This document shows, piece after piece, positions 1 to 10,658 of a stretch of DNA of 64,000 nt. The stretch's first letter is position 1. Each line of letters begins with the position of its first letter. Location of the stretch: assembly GCF_013522725.1 (NCBI RefSeq), contig NZ_JAAMRF010000010.1, forward strand, positions 1 through 64,000, given 5' to 3'. This DNA comes from Stutzerimonas azotifigens. Lineage in GTDB: Bacteria; Pseudomonadota; Gammaproteobacteria; Pseudomonadales; Pseudomonadaceae. Below the pieces are notes generated by a model. The model was not told the DNA's origin and did not search any database. It saw nothing but the letters and a program-made list of their open reading frames with translations. The translations under genes and the position numbers were made by a program.

Positions 1-59
1 CTTTTCTACTCAACCGCTTGCCGCGCCCGATCTCAGTAGATCTCGTCAGCGGGAGGCGA

Positions 60-87
60 ATCATACAGCGACCAGAATCGCTGTCAA
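60..87 (-). promoter_or_regulatory. rRNA operon promoter (proximal, P2-like)
   Basis: On the minus strand there is TTGACA (82-87), a 16-bp spacer and TATGAT (60-65), followed by a GC-rich discriminator (TCGCCTCCC). This is a near-consensus sigma-70 promoter of the stable-RNA type. The transcribed leader runs off the left edge and contains GGTTGAGTAGAAAAG (1-15), which resembles the leader in front of Pseudomonas 16S genes. No rRNA gene lies inside the window, so the rrn assignment is inference. Confidence 0.75.
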
Positions 88-261
88 CCACCTATTTGAA
101 TCTTTTCGATCAATCCGATCGAGACATAGAAGCAAGCACGCCCACCTCCAACCCAGCCGTCATCCCTTAGGACTCAGGCCAGCATCCCAAACCACCACCT
201 CAATCATAACCCTTTGATTAACATCAGATTTTGATTCAGCTGTGCGCTGGAAGTGGGGCGC

Positions 262-289
262 ATTATAGGGATCCCAAAACACACGTCAA
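262..289 (-). promoter_or_regulatory. rRNA operon promoter (distal, P1-like)
   Basis: The minus strand reads TTGACG (284-289), a 16-bp spacer, then a perfect TATAAT (262-267) and a GCGCCCC discriminator. It starts 4 bp past the msrQ stop, lies about 200 bp upstream of the second promoter and has the same direction. Tandem strong promoters with GC-rich discriminators are typical of rrn operons under stringent control. The space between the two promoters holds no gene. Confidence 0.75.
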
Positions 290-292
290 CAA

Positions 293-916
293 CTAAATGC
301 CGGGCTTCGCCGAAATCGTTCTTCTTGATCGCCACCTGCCTAACGCGCCGGACAGGGCCGGTATGCGGAGCGCCAACAAGAAGGCGGCGATCGCCGCATA
401 GAGGGCCCACCGGCCCGCATCCGACCGAACCACCCAGAGCATGTGTAGCAATGCCAGCAGCACGATCGGGTATACCAAACGATGCAACTGCTTCCAGCGC
501 TTACCCAACCGCCGCATGCTCCATCGATTGGAAGTCAGTGCAAGAGCAAGAAGCCCCACGAAAGCCAGCGAACCAACAAGTATGTAGGGGCGCTCGACTA
601 TCTCTTCCGGCAACCGAGCGATTTCCAGGCCGAGAATGAAGAACAGATAGCCGCCCAGATGCAGCGATGCATAGGCAAAGGTCCAAAGGCCAAGCTGCCG
701 TCTGACCGCCACCCACCCTGACCACCCCGTGAACCGTTGCAGCGGAGTCAGCGCAAGCGTGATAAGAAGCAGGACCAACGCCCCCTGCCCCAGCCGGTCC
801 ACCAGCACTTTGCCGGGATCGGGTCCCAGTGCGAATGCCCATGCCTGGTACAACCAATAAAAGGGCACGCTCGCCACTATCAGAAAGACCGGCAGTCGCC
901 ACCACCAATAGCGCAT
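293..916 (-). CDS. msrQ: MsrQ, heme-binding membrane subunit of the MsrPQ methionine sulfoxide reductase
   Basis: 207-aa polytopic membrane protein of the YedZ/MsrQ ferric-reductase-like family. It passes quinone-derived electrons to periplasmic MsrP for repair of oxidised methionine. About six hydrophobic helices are visible, with histidines suited to b-heme binding in [10 protein letters not shown] (about residue 88) and in KQLHRLVYP and LLHMLWVV (about residues 143-162). Its ATG overlaps the msrP stop by one base (TGATG), so the two are translationally coupled. The length is normal for the family. Confidence 0.93.
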   Translation of the reverse strand: MRYWWWRLPVFLIVASVPFYWLYQAWAFALGPDPGKVLVDRLGQGALVLLLITLALTPLQRFTGWSGWVAVRRQLGLWTFAYASLHLGGYLFFILGLEIARLPEEIVERPYILVGSLAFVGLLALALTSNRWSMRRLGKRWKQLHRLVYPIVLLALLHMLWVVRSDAGRWALYAAIAAFLLALRIPALSGALGRWRSRRTISAKPGI

Positions 917-1920
917 CAGTAGTACTTCCTGAGGTCCAGGTCGGCGTACAGACTGGCCACCTGTTCGGCGTAGCCATTGAACATTTGGGTTTCGCGCACG
1001 TTAGGGGCGAACAAGCTGCCCGGCAGTCGTCGCTCCCTCGCTTGGGACCAGCGCGGATGCGATACCTGAGGGTTCACGTTGGCAAAGAAGCCGTATTCAT
1101 CCGGGGCCATGGATTCCCAGGTCGTGGATGGCTGCTCCTCGACGAAGCTGATCCGTACGATGGACTTGATGCTCTTGAATCCATACTTCCACGGCACGAC
1201 GAGCCGTAACGGTGCGCCGTTCTGATTGGGCAGCACCCGGCCATACATTCCTACAGCCATGAGCGTCAGCGGGTGCATCGCCTCGTCCATGCGCAGACCT
1301 TCGACGTAGGGCCAGGCGATCAGCGAGAATCTGGATTTCATGCCCGGCATCTGTTCGGGGCGGACCAGGGTCTCGAAGCGGACATATTTGGCAGCCGAAG
1401 TCGGCTCGAGACGCTTGATCACGTCGGAGAGCGGCACACCCAACCAGGGGATGACCATCGACCAGGCTTCCACGCAACGCAGGCGATAGATGCGCTCCTG
1501 CAGACCATGGGGCCTGATCAGATCTTCAAGCGAATAGCGCCCGGGCTGCTTGACCGCACCATCGACCGTCACCGACCAGGGCTCGGTTTCGAGCATCGAT
1601 GCATGCTGCGCTGGATCACCCTTGTCAGGACCGAACTCGTAGAAGTTGTTGTACTGAGTGGCGTCGCCGAACGGGGTGATAGCCTCACCCTTGACGACCT
1701 CCGATTCCCACCGCGCATCCTTCAGCTTGTCGTCAAACCAGCCAGGTGCAGCTGCAGGCGTTACCTTCGGATAGCGGTCGGCAGCCCAAGCACTTGGCAT
1801 GGCCAAGGTAGCCGCAGCGGCAAGACTGCCCTTGAGTAGCCGGCGGCGGCCTAGATAGGCTGCCTCAGGGGTTACCTCGAACTCCCGGCAATCACCGGGT
1901 GCAGCTTGTTTGATCAGCAT
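916..1920 (-). CDS. msrP: MsrP, periplasmic molybdopterin methionine sulfoxide reductase catalytic subunit
   Basis: 334-aa molybdoenzyme (YedY/MsrP) that reduces Met-sulfoxide in periplasmic proteins. The N-terminus has a twin-arginine signal (GRRRLLKGS, then a hydrophobic stretch ending PSAWA). The sulfite-oxidase-type Mo-cofactor fold follows, with the probable Mo-ligand cysteine in [10 protein letters not shown] (about residue 150). I chose the ATG at 1920 because GGAG lies 7 bases upstream. An in-frame start at 1935 would add five residues. It is the first gene of the msrPQ pair. Confidence 0.93.
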   Translation of the reverse strand: MLIKQAAPGDCREFEVTPEAAYLGRRRLLKGSLAAAATLAMPSAWAADRYPKVTPAAAPGWFDDKLKDARWESEVVKGEAITPFGDATQYNNFYEFGPDKGDPAQHASMLETEPWSVTVDGAVKQPGRYSLEDLIRPHGLQERIYRLRCVEAWSMVIPWLGVPLSDVIKRLEPTSAAKYVRFETLVRPEQMPGMKSRFSLIAWPYVEGLRMDEAMHPLTLMAVGMYGRVLPNQNGAPLRLVVPWKYGFKSIKSIVRISFVEEQPSTTWESMAPDEYGFFANVNPQVSHPRWSQARERRLPGSLFAPNVRETQMFNGYAEQVASLYADLDLRKYY

Positions 1921-1977
1921 CGCCATGCTCCGCATCGGACCTGGAAAGGCCGATCATGCGCGGAGCCTGCGAAAAAG

Positions 1978-2817
1978 TCAGCTTTCGACGCGCGTACGGC
2001 GACGCCGCAACTGCATCAGGTATTGAACCGGCCCCGAAACGGCATAGGCCAGGAAAATCAGCAGCAGAATGCGCGGCGGATCGCTGAAGACCACGGCAAA
2101 GACCAGCACGACCACCAGAATGGCCACGAAAGGCACCCGACCCTTGAGGTCCAGATCCTTGAAGCTGTAGTACTTGATGTTACTGACCATCAGCAAACCG
2201 GCGGCGGCAACTACCAGCGCGAACAACATGACTACGACTAAAGGCAGATCCGCACCACCTATCCCAGGCTCATCGAGCGCCCAGATCGCCCAGACCGAGC
2301 CCGCCACTACACCGGCAGCCGCCGGGCTAGCCAGGCCGATGAACCAGCGTTTGTCGACTTTGCCGATTTGCGTATTGAAACGCGCCAGACGGAGCGCGGC
2401 GCACGCCACATAGATGAAGGCCACGGTCAGGCCGACATTGTTCAGTTCCGACAGCGCCCACTCATAAGCCAGCACCGCAGGCGCCAAGCCGAACGCGACC
2501 ATGTCCGACAAGGAATCGTACTCGGCGCCAAAGGCGCTTTGGGTATTGGTCAGTCGGGCGACGCGACCATCAAGGCTGTCGAGCACCATTGCGACGAACA
2601 CGGTCGCGGCAGCCACGTAAAAATTGCCATTGACAGCGTTGATGATCGAAAAGAACCCGGCAAAGAGGTTAGCCGTGGTGAACAGGTTCGGCAGCAGGTA
2701 GATGCCGCGATGACGAACCTTGCGACCTTCGGCGTCCTGGATTTCTTCCACATGCTCGTCGATCGGCAGCAGGCTTTCTTCGACTGGCTTGTTTGGCTCT
2801 TCGGAATGGTCGCTCAT
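1978..2817 (-). CDS. pssA: CDP-diacylglycerol--serine O-phosphatidyltransferase
   Basis: Membrane enzyme making phosphatidylserine, the precursor of phosphatidylethanolamine. The CDP-alcohol phosphotransferase signature DG-x2-AR-x8-G-x3-D-x3-D is intact (DSLDGRVARL followed by FGAEYDSLSD). Several hydrophobic helices follow, and the tail is basic (RRRRTR). The start at MSDHSEEP (2817) is preferred over the longer frame from 2868: AAGG lies 8 bases upstream, and the extra residues look like noncoding sequence. The hairpin at 2923-2950 separates it from ilvC, so it probably has its own promoter. Confidence 0.94.
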   Translation of the reverse strand: MSDHSEEPNKPVEESLLPIDEHVEEIQDAEGRKVRHRGIYLLPNLFTTANLFAGFFSIINAVNGNFYVAAATVFVAMVLDSLDGRVARLTNTQSAFGAEYDSLSDMVAFGLAPAVLAYEWALSELNNVGLTVAFIYVACAALRLARFNTQIGKVDKRWFIGLASPAAAGVVAGSVWAIWALDEPGIGGADLPLVVVMLFALVVAAAGLLMVSNIKYYSFKDLDLKGRVPFVAILVVVLVFAVVFSDPPRILLLIFLAYAVSGPVQYLMQLRRRRTRVES

Positions 2818-2922
2818 GCGCAATACCTTACACAGCAGGTTCGGGTAATTTCGACAGACCCTGGCCAACGGGGTTCAGCCCCCGCGCCAGCGCTGCGCTT
2901 TATACCAGAATCGATAATGAAA

Positions 2923-2950
2923 CAAAAAACGCGGCCGAAGCCGCGTTTAT
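2923..2950 (-). terminator. Rho-independent terminator of the ilv operon
   Basis: An 8-bp stem (AACGCGGC with GCCGCGTT) around a CGAA tetraloop lies just past the ilvC stop. It is followed on the minus strand by a T-run (complement of AAAAAA at 2924-2929). It ends ilvI-ilvH-ilvC transcription before pssA. Confidence 0.85.
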
Positions 2951-2966
2951 TCAGAGCAGGACCTTA

Positions 2967-4007
<1,041 letters not shown>

Positions 4008-4022
4008 TCAGGCCTTGCTGAA

Positions 4023-4514
4023 TTAGATGCTGAGCACTTTGTCGCCCCGGGAAATTCCGGTGACGCCGCTGCGCACGACTTCGAGAATGGAGGCGGTGCC
4101 GACTGCCTGGATGAAGCTGTCCAGCTTGTCGCTGGTACCGGTCAACTGGATGGTATAGACGCTGCTGGTAACATCCACGATCTGGCCGCGAAAGATGTCG
4201 GTAGTGCGCTTGACCTCGGCGCGCTGGGCGCCGGTGGCCTTGACCTTGATCAACATCAGCTCGCGCTCGATGTGGGCGCTTTCCGACAGGTCCACCAGCT
4301 TGACGACTTCGATCAGCTTGTTGAGGTTCTTGGTGATCTGCTCGATCACCTCATCCTGGCCAATCGTGGTCAGGGTCAGGCGCGACAGCGTCGGATCTTC
4401 GGTCGGAGCAACCGTCAGACTCTCGATGTTGTAGTTGCGCTGGGAAAACAGCCCGACCACGCGGGACAGGGCACCAGGTTCGTTTTCCATCAGCAGGGAG
4501 ATGATATGTCTCAT
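4023..4514 (-). CDS. ilvH: Acetolactate synthase small (regulatory) subunit
   Basis: 163-aa regulatory subunit conferring valine feedback control on IlvI. An N-terminal ACT domain (HIISLLMENEPGALSRVVGLF) is followed by the C-terminal ALS-small domain. The ATG at 4514 sits 2 bases after the ilvI stop and gives the standard length. The longer frame from 4787 lies inside ilvI and is not coding. Confidence 0.96.
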   Translation of the reverse strand: MRHIISLLMENEPGALSRVVGLFSQRNYNIESLTVAPTEDPTLSRLTLTTIGQDEVIEQITKNLNKLIEVVKLVDLSESAHIERELMLIKVKATGAQRAEVKRTTDIFRGQIVDVTSSVYTIQLTGTSDKLDSFIQAVGTASILEVVRSGVTGISRGDKVLSI

Positions 4515-4516
4515 GA

Positions 4517-6241
4517 TCAGGTGCGCTCCGTCTTGCTCAGCCACATGTCGCGCATCGTGCCGTCTTTGATCTGCATCGGGTAGACGTGCTCGCTGGAATC
4601 GACCTGGATATCGAGGAACACCAGACGGTTCTTCATCGCGAAGGCTTCCTCCATCTTCGACTTGAGCTCCTTCGGATCGGTAATGCGCATGCCGACATGG
4701 CCGTAAGCCTCGACCAGCTTGACGAAGTCCGGCAGCGATTCCATGTACGAGTGCGAATAGCGGCTGTTGTACTGCATGTCCTGCCACTGGCGAACCATGC
4801 CCAGCGCACCGTTGTTGAGGTTGACGATTTTCACCGGCAGGTCGTACTGCAGGCAGGTCGACAGCTCCTGGATGTTCATCTGGATGCTGCCCTCGCCGGT
4901 GACGCAGGCGACATCTTCATCCGGGAAGCTCAGCTTCACCCCCATGGCGGCCGGAAAACCGAAGCCCATGGTGCCCAGACCGCCGGAGTTGATCCAGCGA
5001 TTGGGCTTGTTGAAGCGGTAGTACTGGGCGGCAAACATCTGGTGCTGACCAACATCGGAGGTGATGAAGGCATCGCCACCGGTGACCTCGCACAGCGTCT
5101 CGATGACGGTCTGCGGCTTGATGATCGAACCGTCGCCCTTGTCATAGGGGAACATGCCGCGGCTGCCGCGCCACTCGTCGATCTGCTTCCACCAGCTGGC
5201 GACCGACTCGGCATTCGGCGATTGGGCAATTTCCTTGACGATCGCGACCATTTCGGTGAGCACGCTGTCGACCGGGCCGACGATAGGGATGTCGGCCTTG
5301 ATGGTCTTGGAGATCGAGGCCGGATCGATGTCGATATGGATGATCTTCGCGTTCGGGCAGAATTTGGTCGCCCCGTTGATCACGCGGTCATCGAATCGTG
5401 CGCCGACTGCAAGAATCACATCGGAGTGGTGCATGGCCAGATTGGCGGTGTAGCTGCCGTGCATACCGAGCATGCCGAGGAACTGGCGATCGGTACCCGG
5501 ATAGCCGCCCAAGCCCATCAGCGTATTGGTAACCGGCAGGTTCAGCATCTGCGCCAGCTCGGTCAGCGGTGCGGAGGCGCCGCCCATGATGACGCCGCCA
5601 CCGGAGTAAATGATCGGACGCTTGGCGGCCAGAAGCAGCTCGGCAGCCTTGCGGATCTGCCCGGAGTGACCGCGTAGCGCAGGGCTGTAAGAGCGCAGCT
5701 TGGCCTTCTTCGGGTAGACGTACTCGAACTTCTCGGCCGGGTTGGTCATATCCTTGGGAATGTCCACCACCACCGGCCCGGGACGCCCGGACTGCGCCAG
5801 GTAGAAGGCCTTCTTCATCACCTCTGGAATCTCGGAGGGATGCTTGATCATGAAGCTGTGCTTAACGATGGGGCGGGAAATACCGATCATGTCGGTTTCC
5901 TGAAACGCATCGGTGCCGACCATGTTGCTCGCCACCTGACCGGAGATCACCACCATCGGGATCGAATCCATGTAGGCGGTGGCAATGCCGGTGATCGCGT
6001 TGGTCGCGCCTGGCCCTGAGGTCACCAGCACCACACCGGCTTTGCCGGTCGCACGCGCATAACCATCGGCCATATGGGTAGCGGCCTGCTCATGGCGCAC
6101 CAGGATGTGAGTGACTTCCTGCTCCTTGAACAGCGCATCGTAGATGTGCAGGAGGGCACCGCCCGGGTACCCGTAGATGTACTTAACGCCTTCGTCACGC
6201 AGGAAGCGGACGACCATTTCAGCGCCGGATAAGAGTTCCAC
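4517..6241 (-). CDS. ilvI: Acetolactate synthase large (catalytic) subunit
   Basis: 574-aa ThDP/FAD enzyme for the first common step of branched-chain amino acid synthesis. The ThDP-activating glutamate is in [15 protein letters not shown]. The ThDP/Mg motif is present as GEGSIQMN with NLNNGALGM downstream, so GEGS replaces the common GDGS. I set a GTG start at 6241 (VELLSGAEM) because AGAGGTG lies 5-7 bases upstream; the earlier in-frame GTG at 6250 is part of that ribosome-binding site. It is first in the ilvI-ilvH-ilvC operon. Confidence 0.95.
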   Translation of the reverse strand: MELLSGAEMVVRFLRDEGVKYIYGYPGGALLHIYDALFKEQEVTHILVRHEQAATHMADGYARATGKAGVVLVTSGPGATNAITGIATAYMDSIPMVVISGQVASNMVGTDAFQETDMIGISRPIVKHSFMIKHPSEIPEVMKKAFYLAQSGRPGPVVVDIPKDMTNPAEKFEYVYPKKAKLRSYSPALRGHSGQIRKAAELLLAAKRPIIYSGGGVIMGGASAPLTELAQMLNLPVTNTLMGLGGYPGTDRQFLGMLGMHGSYTANLAMHHSDVILAVGARFDDRVINGATKFCPNAKIIHIDIDPASISKTIKADIPIVGPVDSVLTEMVAIVKEIAQSPNAESVASWWKQIDEWRGSRGMFPYDKGDGSIIKPQTVIETLCEVTGGDAFITSDVGQHQMFAAQYYRFNKPNRWINSGGLGTMGFGFPAAMGVKLSFPDEDVACVTGEGSIQMNIQELSTCLQYDLPVKIVNLNNGALGMVRQWQDMQYNSRYSHSYMESLPDFVKLVEAYGHVGMRITDPKELKSKMEEAFAMKNRLVFLDIQVDSSEHVYPMQIKDGTMRDMWLSKTERT

Positions 6242-6509
6242 GTTGTTCACCTCTGAAACGCCAGATAACCGCTCCGCGTCGGAACGGCCTGAAATAGGTT
6301 TACTGCCAAGCAGAGCATGAGCGACGGGTGGTCGCCGACTACGTCAGCTACTGACTGAGCGAGTATTGGGAAGCCTCCAGAACTGTTGCGGAGCTTCCCA
6401 CCCAGCGCGAGGTAACGCGTTGCGGGTGTTGCAGGTCGGCGCGGGTGAGCGCCTCATGGTCTGCCGAACAGGCCGCTTGCGGCGATCTGTTCAGAACAGC
6501 GAGCCCTGA

Positions 6510-6538
6510 ATTGTTCGGATTAGAGGCCTTCAAGTCAA
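6510..6538 (-). promoter_or_regulatory. Probable ilvI promoter and long leader
   Basis: The minus strand shows TTGACT (6533-6538), a 17-bp spacer and AACAAT (6510-6515), about 270 bases before ilvI. The leader (6242-6505) holds an imperfect stem (GGGAAGCTCC with GGAGGCTTCCC, 6368-6400) without a T-run. I found no leader peptide rich in Ile, Val or Leu, so classical attenuation is not supported. No gene is visible in 6251-6646 on either strand. Confidence 0.5.
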
Positions 6539-6646
6539 GTCTGGCGTGGCTTTTCAGCCGCTGCAGCTGTGACGGGCAGCAGGATGTGGGCAAAGGGCTT
6601 TGGGTATAGTAGCCACTTGATTGCCGATCCACAGAAGGGAACCAGC

Positions 6647-7078
6647 ATGCGATTCATGATTCTCACGGGCGGCCTGGTGCTCGCCTTGAGTAGCGGTGTC
6701 ATGGCCGGACAGGTGTACAAATGGGTCGATGCCCAGGGCATCACCCACTTCAGCGCACAACCTCCCGAAGGTGGTTCGGCCGAAGTGGTCAGCACTCACG
6801 TGGCGCCACGGCGTCCTATCGAACCCCCTGCCCCGGCACCCTCCCAGACCTTTGCACCGGATCAGGCCACCATTGACCGCCAGGTTCGCCAGCAGGTCGC
6901 AGCCGAGGACGCCGAGCGCGCCCGCTATTGCGAAAGCATGCGCACCAATCTCGCCCAGCTGAGGAACAACCCGCGCGTGCGCATAGAAGATGGCGGCGAA
7001 ATGCGGCGTCTGACCGAAGAAGAACGCCAGGCCCATATCGGCGAAACCGAAAAGAAAATCGGCGCAGACTGCAAATAA
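6647..7078 (+). CDS. DUF4124 domain-containing periplasmic protein
   Basis: 143-aa protein with a signal peptide (MRFMILTGGLVLALSSGVMA) and the N-terminal DUF4124 signature (GQVYKWVDAQGITHFSAQPP), common in Pseudomonas envelope proteins of unknown role. The rest is polar and glutamate/arginine-rich, with a paired Cys (C95-region and C-terminal DCK). The ATG at 6647 has AAGGGA upstream and restores a clean signal peptide. It stands alone, divergent from ilvI and convergent with yqcC. Function unknown. Confidence 0.85.
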   Translation: MRFMILTGGLVLALSSGVMAGQVYKWVDAQGITHFSAQPPEGGSAEVVSTHVAPRRPIEPPAPAPSQTFAPDQATIDRQVRQQVAAEDAERARYCESMRTNLAQLRNNPRVRIEDGGEMRRLTEEERQAHIGETEKKIGADCK

Positions 7079-7096
7079 GCAGACTGCAGTAGGCAG

Positions 7097-7426
7097 TCAG
7101 CCCGACTGCATGATCAGCCGATCGAAATCCGCTAGCGCCTCGATCAGAGCAGCCACTTCTAGTGGCTGCTGCCGATAGACCTCCTCAGCCATTTCCCTGA
7201 TCCCTGAAACCCTTGGCAGGGGCTGACCTTGCTCGAGGATGACCTTCATGCGCGGCAGGAAGATCCACTGCAACCACTCCTCGAGCCTCAGCGTATCGAC
7301 GCAGAACGGTTCCTGACTGGCCAGCGCTTCGGTCGTCGGCGGCGCAGGCGACCACATACCCAGCAGGCGCAGCTCGCGTTCGATCAACAACAACTGGTCG
7401 GCAATCGGGCCGATCCGAGCATCCAT
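7097..7426 (-). CDS. YqcC family protein
   Basis: 109-aa small helical cytoplasmic protein of the YqcC family (DUF446). Diagnostic stretches are LRLEEWLQWIFLPRM and LPRVSGIREMAEEVYR. Its ATG overlaps the stop of the upstream TPR lipoprotein by one base (TGATG), so it is the third gene of an mrcB-lipoprotein-yqcC operon. In enterobacteria yqcC sits next to the pseudouridine synthase truC; no such neighbour is present here. Biochemical role unknown. Confidence 0.85.
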   Translation of the reverse strand: MDARIGPIADQLLLIERELRLLGMWSPAPPTTEALASQEPFCVDTLRLEEWLQWIFLPRMKVILEQGQPLPRVSGIREMAEEVYRQQPLEVAALIEALADFDRLIMQSG

Positions 7427-8163
7427 CAGAGACTGACCCGTGCACGTTCGCGTGCCTGCGCTGCGCCAGCGGCATCGCCCTGCCGCTCGCGGGCCTGGGC
7501 GATCAACTCCCACAGACTCGCTTGCAGCGTCGCGCGCCCACCGGCGTAGCTCAATGCCCGACGCGAAAGCTGCTCGGCCTGCGGAGCATCGCCCTGCGCC
7601 AGTCGCACCTGGGCCAGGCGATAGAGCACCTGCGGTTCGCGCGGCGCGATCCGCTGGGCGCGCTCCAGACTCGAGGCGGCGCCATTGAGATCGCCACCGC
7701 CCTGCTGTTGCTGGGCGGTCGTCAGCAATGCCAACACCGGGCCGTCGAGCTGCTCGTCGGCAGCCAGCCCCCCTGACGCGGGAGGAATGCCACTGGGCGT
7801 AACGGGCGGCGGCGCGCTTATTGGCGCGGACGGCGGCGTCCACTGCTCAACCGGCGCCTGAGCCGGCGCGGGCGACGGCGTGCTGATCGAACCGTTGAAC
7901 GGTGCATCGGGAGCCGCATAGGTCTGCAGCGGTGCTGAATTACCGCCAGGGACCATCACCATCACGCCTGAATCCTCAGCCACCGCTCCCGGCTGCGAAG
8001 CGCCCGGCGTCGGTGAGACGGCCACAACGGGCCGACGCGCCGAACTCTGCTCGGAAACCGGGGCGCCGGAGTCGACCACCGGAATCGAACCACGATCAAC
8101 CGTGGCGCAGCCTTGGGCCAATGCGGCGAAGATCGCCACCACCATCCACTGCTTATTCACCAT
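7426..8163 (-). CDS. lpoP: TPR outer-membrane lipoprotein, probable PBP1b activator (LpoP-like)
   Basis: 245-aa lipoprotein with a short signal peptide and lipobox LAQGC (Cys at about 19). A Pro/Ala/Ser-rich linker (about 45-130) leads to a C-terminal TPR-like region (LLTTAQQQQGGGDLNGAASSLERAQ and LAQVRLAQGDAPQAEQLSRR). It lies 29 bp behind mrcB (PBP1b). In P. aeruginosa an outer-membrane TPR lipoprotein, LpoP, activates PBP1b; context and architecture suggest this is its counterpart. The ATG at 8163 is preceded by GAGAGG. The name is inference from position and architecture. Confidence 0.7.
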   Translation of the reverse strand: MVNKQWMVVAIFAALAQGCATVDRGSIPVVDSGAPVSEQSSARRPVVAVSPTPGASQPGAVAEDSGVMVMVPGGNSAPLQTYAAPDAPFNGSISTPSPAPAQAPVEQWTPPSAPISAPPPVTPSGIPPASGGLAADEQLDGPVLALLTTAQQQQGGGDLNGAASSLERAQRIAPREPQVLYRLAQVRLAQGDAPQAEQLSRRALSYAGGRATLQASLWELIAQARERQGDAAGAAQARERARVSL

Positions 8164-8192
8164 CCAACCTCTCTTCAAAACCCATATGCCCA

Positions 8193-10499
8193 TCACGGCA
8201 ACCAGCCCCGAACCCAATCCATCACGGACTCGGCGGGTGCCTGAATGCCGCATCCTGGCCCCGGGGCCGGCTCACTGCCGCGAATATAGGGCATCTGTAC
8301 CGCGTTGGGGCAGTCGGCGTCGGTCCCCTGCCCCGTCTGTGCGTCGACCCAGGCGAAGTTCACGTTGTCCGGTTCGGGCATGTTCAACGGCATCGGATCG
8401 GCGCGACGCATGAAATCGGCCCAGACCTGCAACGCACCGGTCGCGCCGGTAAACGGCGTCTTTCCATTATCGTCGCGGCCCAGCCAGACCACCGCCAGCA
8501 GATCCTGACTGAAGCCTGCGAACCAGCTGTCACGCGAGTCATTGGTGGTACCGGTCTTGCCCGCCAGCGTCAGCGAACTCGGCAGCTGGTTGTAGACCGA
8601 GCGCCCGGTACCCTCACGCATGGTGCGCTGCATAGCGTACTGCGTGAGGTAGATGGCGCCGGCGTCGAAGCGCTGCTGGATCTGGAAGGGGTAGCGGCGC
8701 AGCGGCTCGCCGTCGGCGGTGAGCACGCTGCGAATGCCACGCAACGGCGTATTGAAGCCACCATTGGCGATGGTCTGATACATATCCGCGACTTCGATCG
8801 GGGACAGCGCGCCAGCACCGAGCAGCATCGACGGATAGGCTGGCCAGCTTCGCTCCACACCCAGGCGACCGAGCGTCTTGAGCACGTTCGGCACACCGAG
8901 GTCGAGCCCAAGGCGCGCCGATGACAGGTTGTAGGAGTTGGCCAACGCCTGGTAGAGGTAAACCGTTCCGTGGGCCTTGCGGTCGTAGTTCTGCGGCCGC
9001 CAGACCTGGCCGTCGGCCCCCTTGACAGAGAACGGCTCGTCCTCGATCAGGCTCGTCAGACTGTACTGACTAGGGCGCTCCAGTGCGGTCAGAAAGATTG
9101 CTGGCTTGATCAGCGAGCCGATCGGTCGAACCGCATCCAGAGCCCGATTGAAACCGGCGAACCCGGGCTGGCGACTACCGAGCATGGCCTGAATTTCTCC
9201 GGTCTCCGGGTTGGTGACCATCATCGCGCCTTCCATTTCGTCAGCCTTGAGCCGCTTGAGCGTCTCGCTCATCGCCCCCTCGGCCTTGAGCTGAAGGATC
9301 GGATCGAAGCTGGTGAAGACCCGCAGCCCTTCCTCGGTCAGGTCCTCGTCACGATAGTCCTCGCGTAACTGACGCTTGACCAAATCGAGAAACGCCGGAT
9401 ACGACGAGTCGGCTAGGCTGCCGCGACGGGTCACTCCGAGCGGCCGTTTCTTCGCTTCAGCGGCCTGCTCAGGGGTTACCACGCCCTGCTCGGCCAGCAC
9501 ATCGAGAACCAAGTTGCGTCGGGCGAGTGCACGCTCGGGGTTGCGTCGCGGGTTGTAGTAGGTCGGCCCCTTGACCATCCCCACCAGCAACGCCACCTGG
9601 TGCAGCTTGAGCTCGGCAAGCGGTTGGCTGAAGAAATACTGGCTGGCCAGGCCGAAACCGTGGACCGCACGCCGGCCGTCCTGCCCGAGGAATACCTCGT
9701 TGAGGTAGGCCTCGAGTATCTCGCGTTTGCCGTAGTGCAGCTCCAGCAGCACCGCCATCATCGCTTCGTTGGCCTTGCGCGTCAGGCTGCGCTCGTTGGT
9801 CAGGTAGAAGTTCTTCACCAACTGCTGCGTCAGTGTGCTGCCGCCCTGACGCACCGAACCTGCGGTTGCGTTGACCCAAACAGCTCGAGCGATCGACTTG
9901 GGCGATACGCCGAAGTGATCGAAGAACTCGCGATCCTCGACGGCAACGAGCGTCTCGACCAGATACGGCGGCACCTGGTCGAGCTTGATCAGGATGCGAT
10001 CTTCGTTATGCGCCGGATACAGCCCGCCGATCAACAGGGGCTCTAGGCGCGCAACGGCCAAATCACCGCCATCAGGTCGATTGAGTCCGGCGACATAATC
10101 CCCGGAAAAACGCACGCGGATCCGCTGCGCAGGCTCGGCGCCTTCATAGAATTGGAACCCACGCGAATGCAGTTCGACATTGTTGCCCGAAACCGAGGCC
10201 GCACCGGGCGAGGTCGCGGCGTTCTCGCGGCGATAGCCCAGAGCATCGAGCTCGGCAAGGAAATCGTTCTTGGCAAGCTTCTGACCCACGAACAATTCCA
10301 GTGGGCGGGCGTAGACCTTGGCCGGAATGGTCCAGCGTTTGCCGGAGAATTTCTCCTGCACCACGGCGTCCAGATAAATGGCGAAGCCGGCCAGCACCAC
10401 GAGGCCGACCAGGGACAGTTTCAGCGCCCAGCCCAACCAGGGACGAAGCCCGCCAGAGCGGCGTTTGGAGCGAGATGAAGCGGATCGGCGTTTAGTCAT
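8193..10499 (-). CDS. mrcB: Penicillin-binding protein 1B (bifunctional transglycosylase/transpeptidase)
   Basis: 768-aa class A PBP that polymerises and cross-links peptidoglycan. A basic cytoplasmic tail (TKRRSASSRSKRRSG) and one membrane helix (about 25-45) come first, then a UB2H-type region. The GT51 domain has the catalytic Glu in VAVEDREFFDHFG, plus the GGSTLTQQLVKN motif. The transpeptidase domain has SLIK (active Ser), SYN and KTGTT. It is first in an operon with the putative LpoP and yqcC. Confidence 0.96.
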   Translation of the reverse strand: MTKRRSASSRSKRRSGGLRPWLGWALKLSLVGLVVLAGFAIYLDAVVQEKFSGKRWTIPAKVYARPLELFVGQKLAKNDFLAELDALGYRRENAATSPGAASVSGNNVELHSRGFQFYEGAEPAQRIRVRFSGDYVAGLNRPDGGDLAVARLEPLLIGGLYPAHNEDRILIKLDQVPPYLVETLVAVEDREFFDHFGVSPKSIARAVWVNATAGSVRQGGSTLTQQLVKNFYLTNERSLTRKANEAMMAVLLELHYGKREILEAYLNEVFLGQDGRRAVHGFGLASQYFFSQPLAELKLHQVALLVGMVKGPTYYNPRRNPERALARRNLVLDVLAEQGVVTPEQAAEAKKRPLGVTRRGSLADSSYPAFLDLVKRQLREDYRDEDLTEEGLRVFTSFDPILQLKAEGAMSETLKRLKADEMEGAMMVTNPETGEIQAMLGSRQPGFAGFNRALDAVRPIGSLIKPAIFLTALERPSQYSLTSLIEDEPFSVKGADGQVWRPQNYDRKAHGTVYLYQALANSYNLSSARLGLDLGVPNVLKTLGRLGVERSWPAYPSMLLGAGALSPIEVADMYQTIANGGFNTPLRGIRSVLTADGEPLRRYPFQIQQRFDAGAIYLTQYAMQRTMREGTGRSVYNQLPSSLTLAGKTGTTNDSRDSWFAGFSQDLLAVVWLGRDDNGKTPFTGATGALQVWADFMRRADPMPLNMPEPDNVNFAWVDAQTGQGTDADCPNAVQMPYIRGSEPAPGPGCGIQAPAESVMDWVRGWLP

Positions 10500-10658
10500 G
10501 GCGGCGCATTATACGCACTTTGCCCAGACGGGCAGACGCCCTCTCAGCGGTTTGCAGAGTACCGCTCAATGACCATAATGCAGCCCTCCGAGACTGTGTG
10601 AACTGCTTCGCGACGTGCTCACACGCCCTGTCCAACAGCCTCCCTGCAAGGAATGACC

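Noticed and set aside
6348..6450. A short reading frame (MRRSPAPTCN...) in the ilvI leader as a possible attenuation peptide
   Set aside because: It lacks runs of Ile, Val or Leu codons and any ribosome-binding site, and the nearby stem has no T-run.
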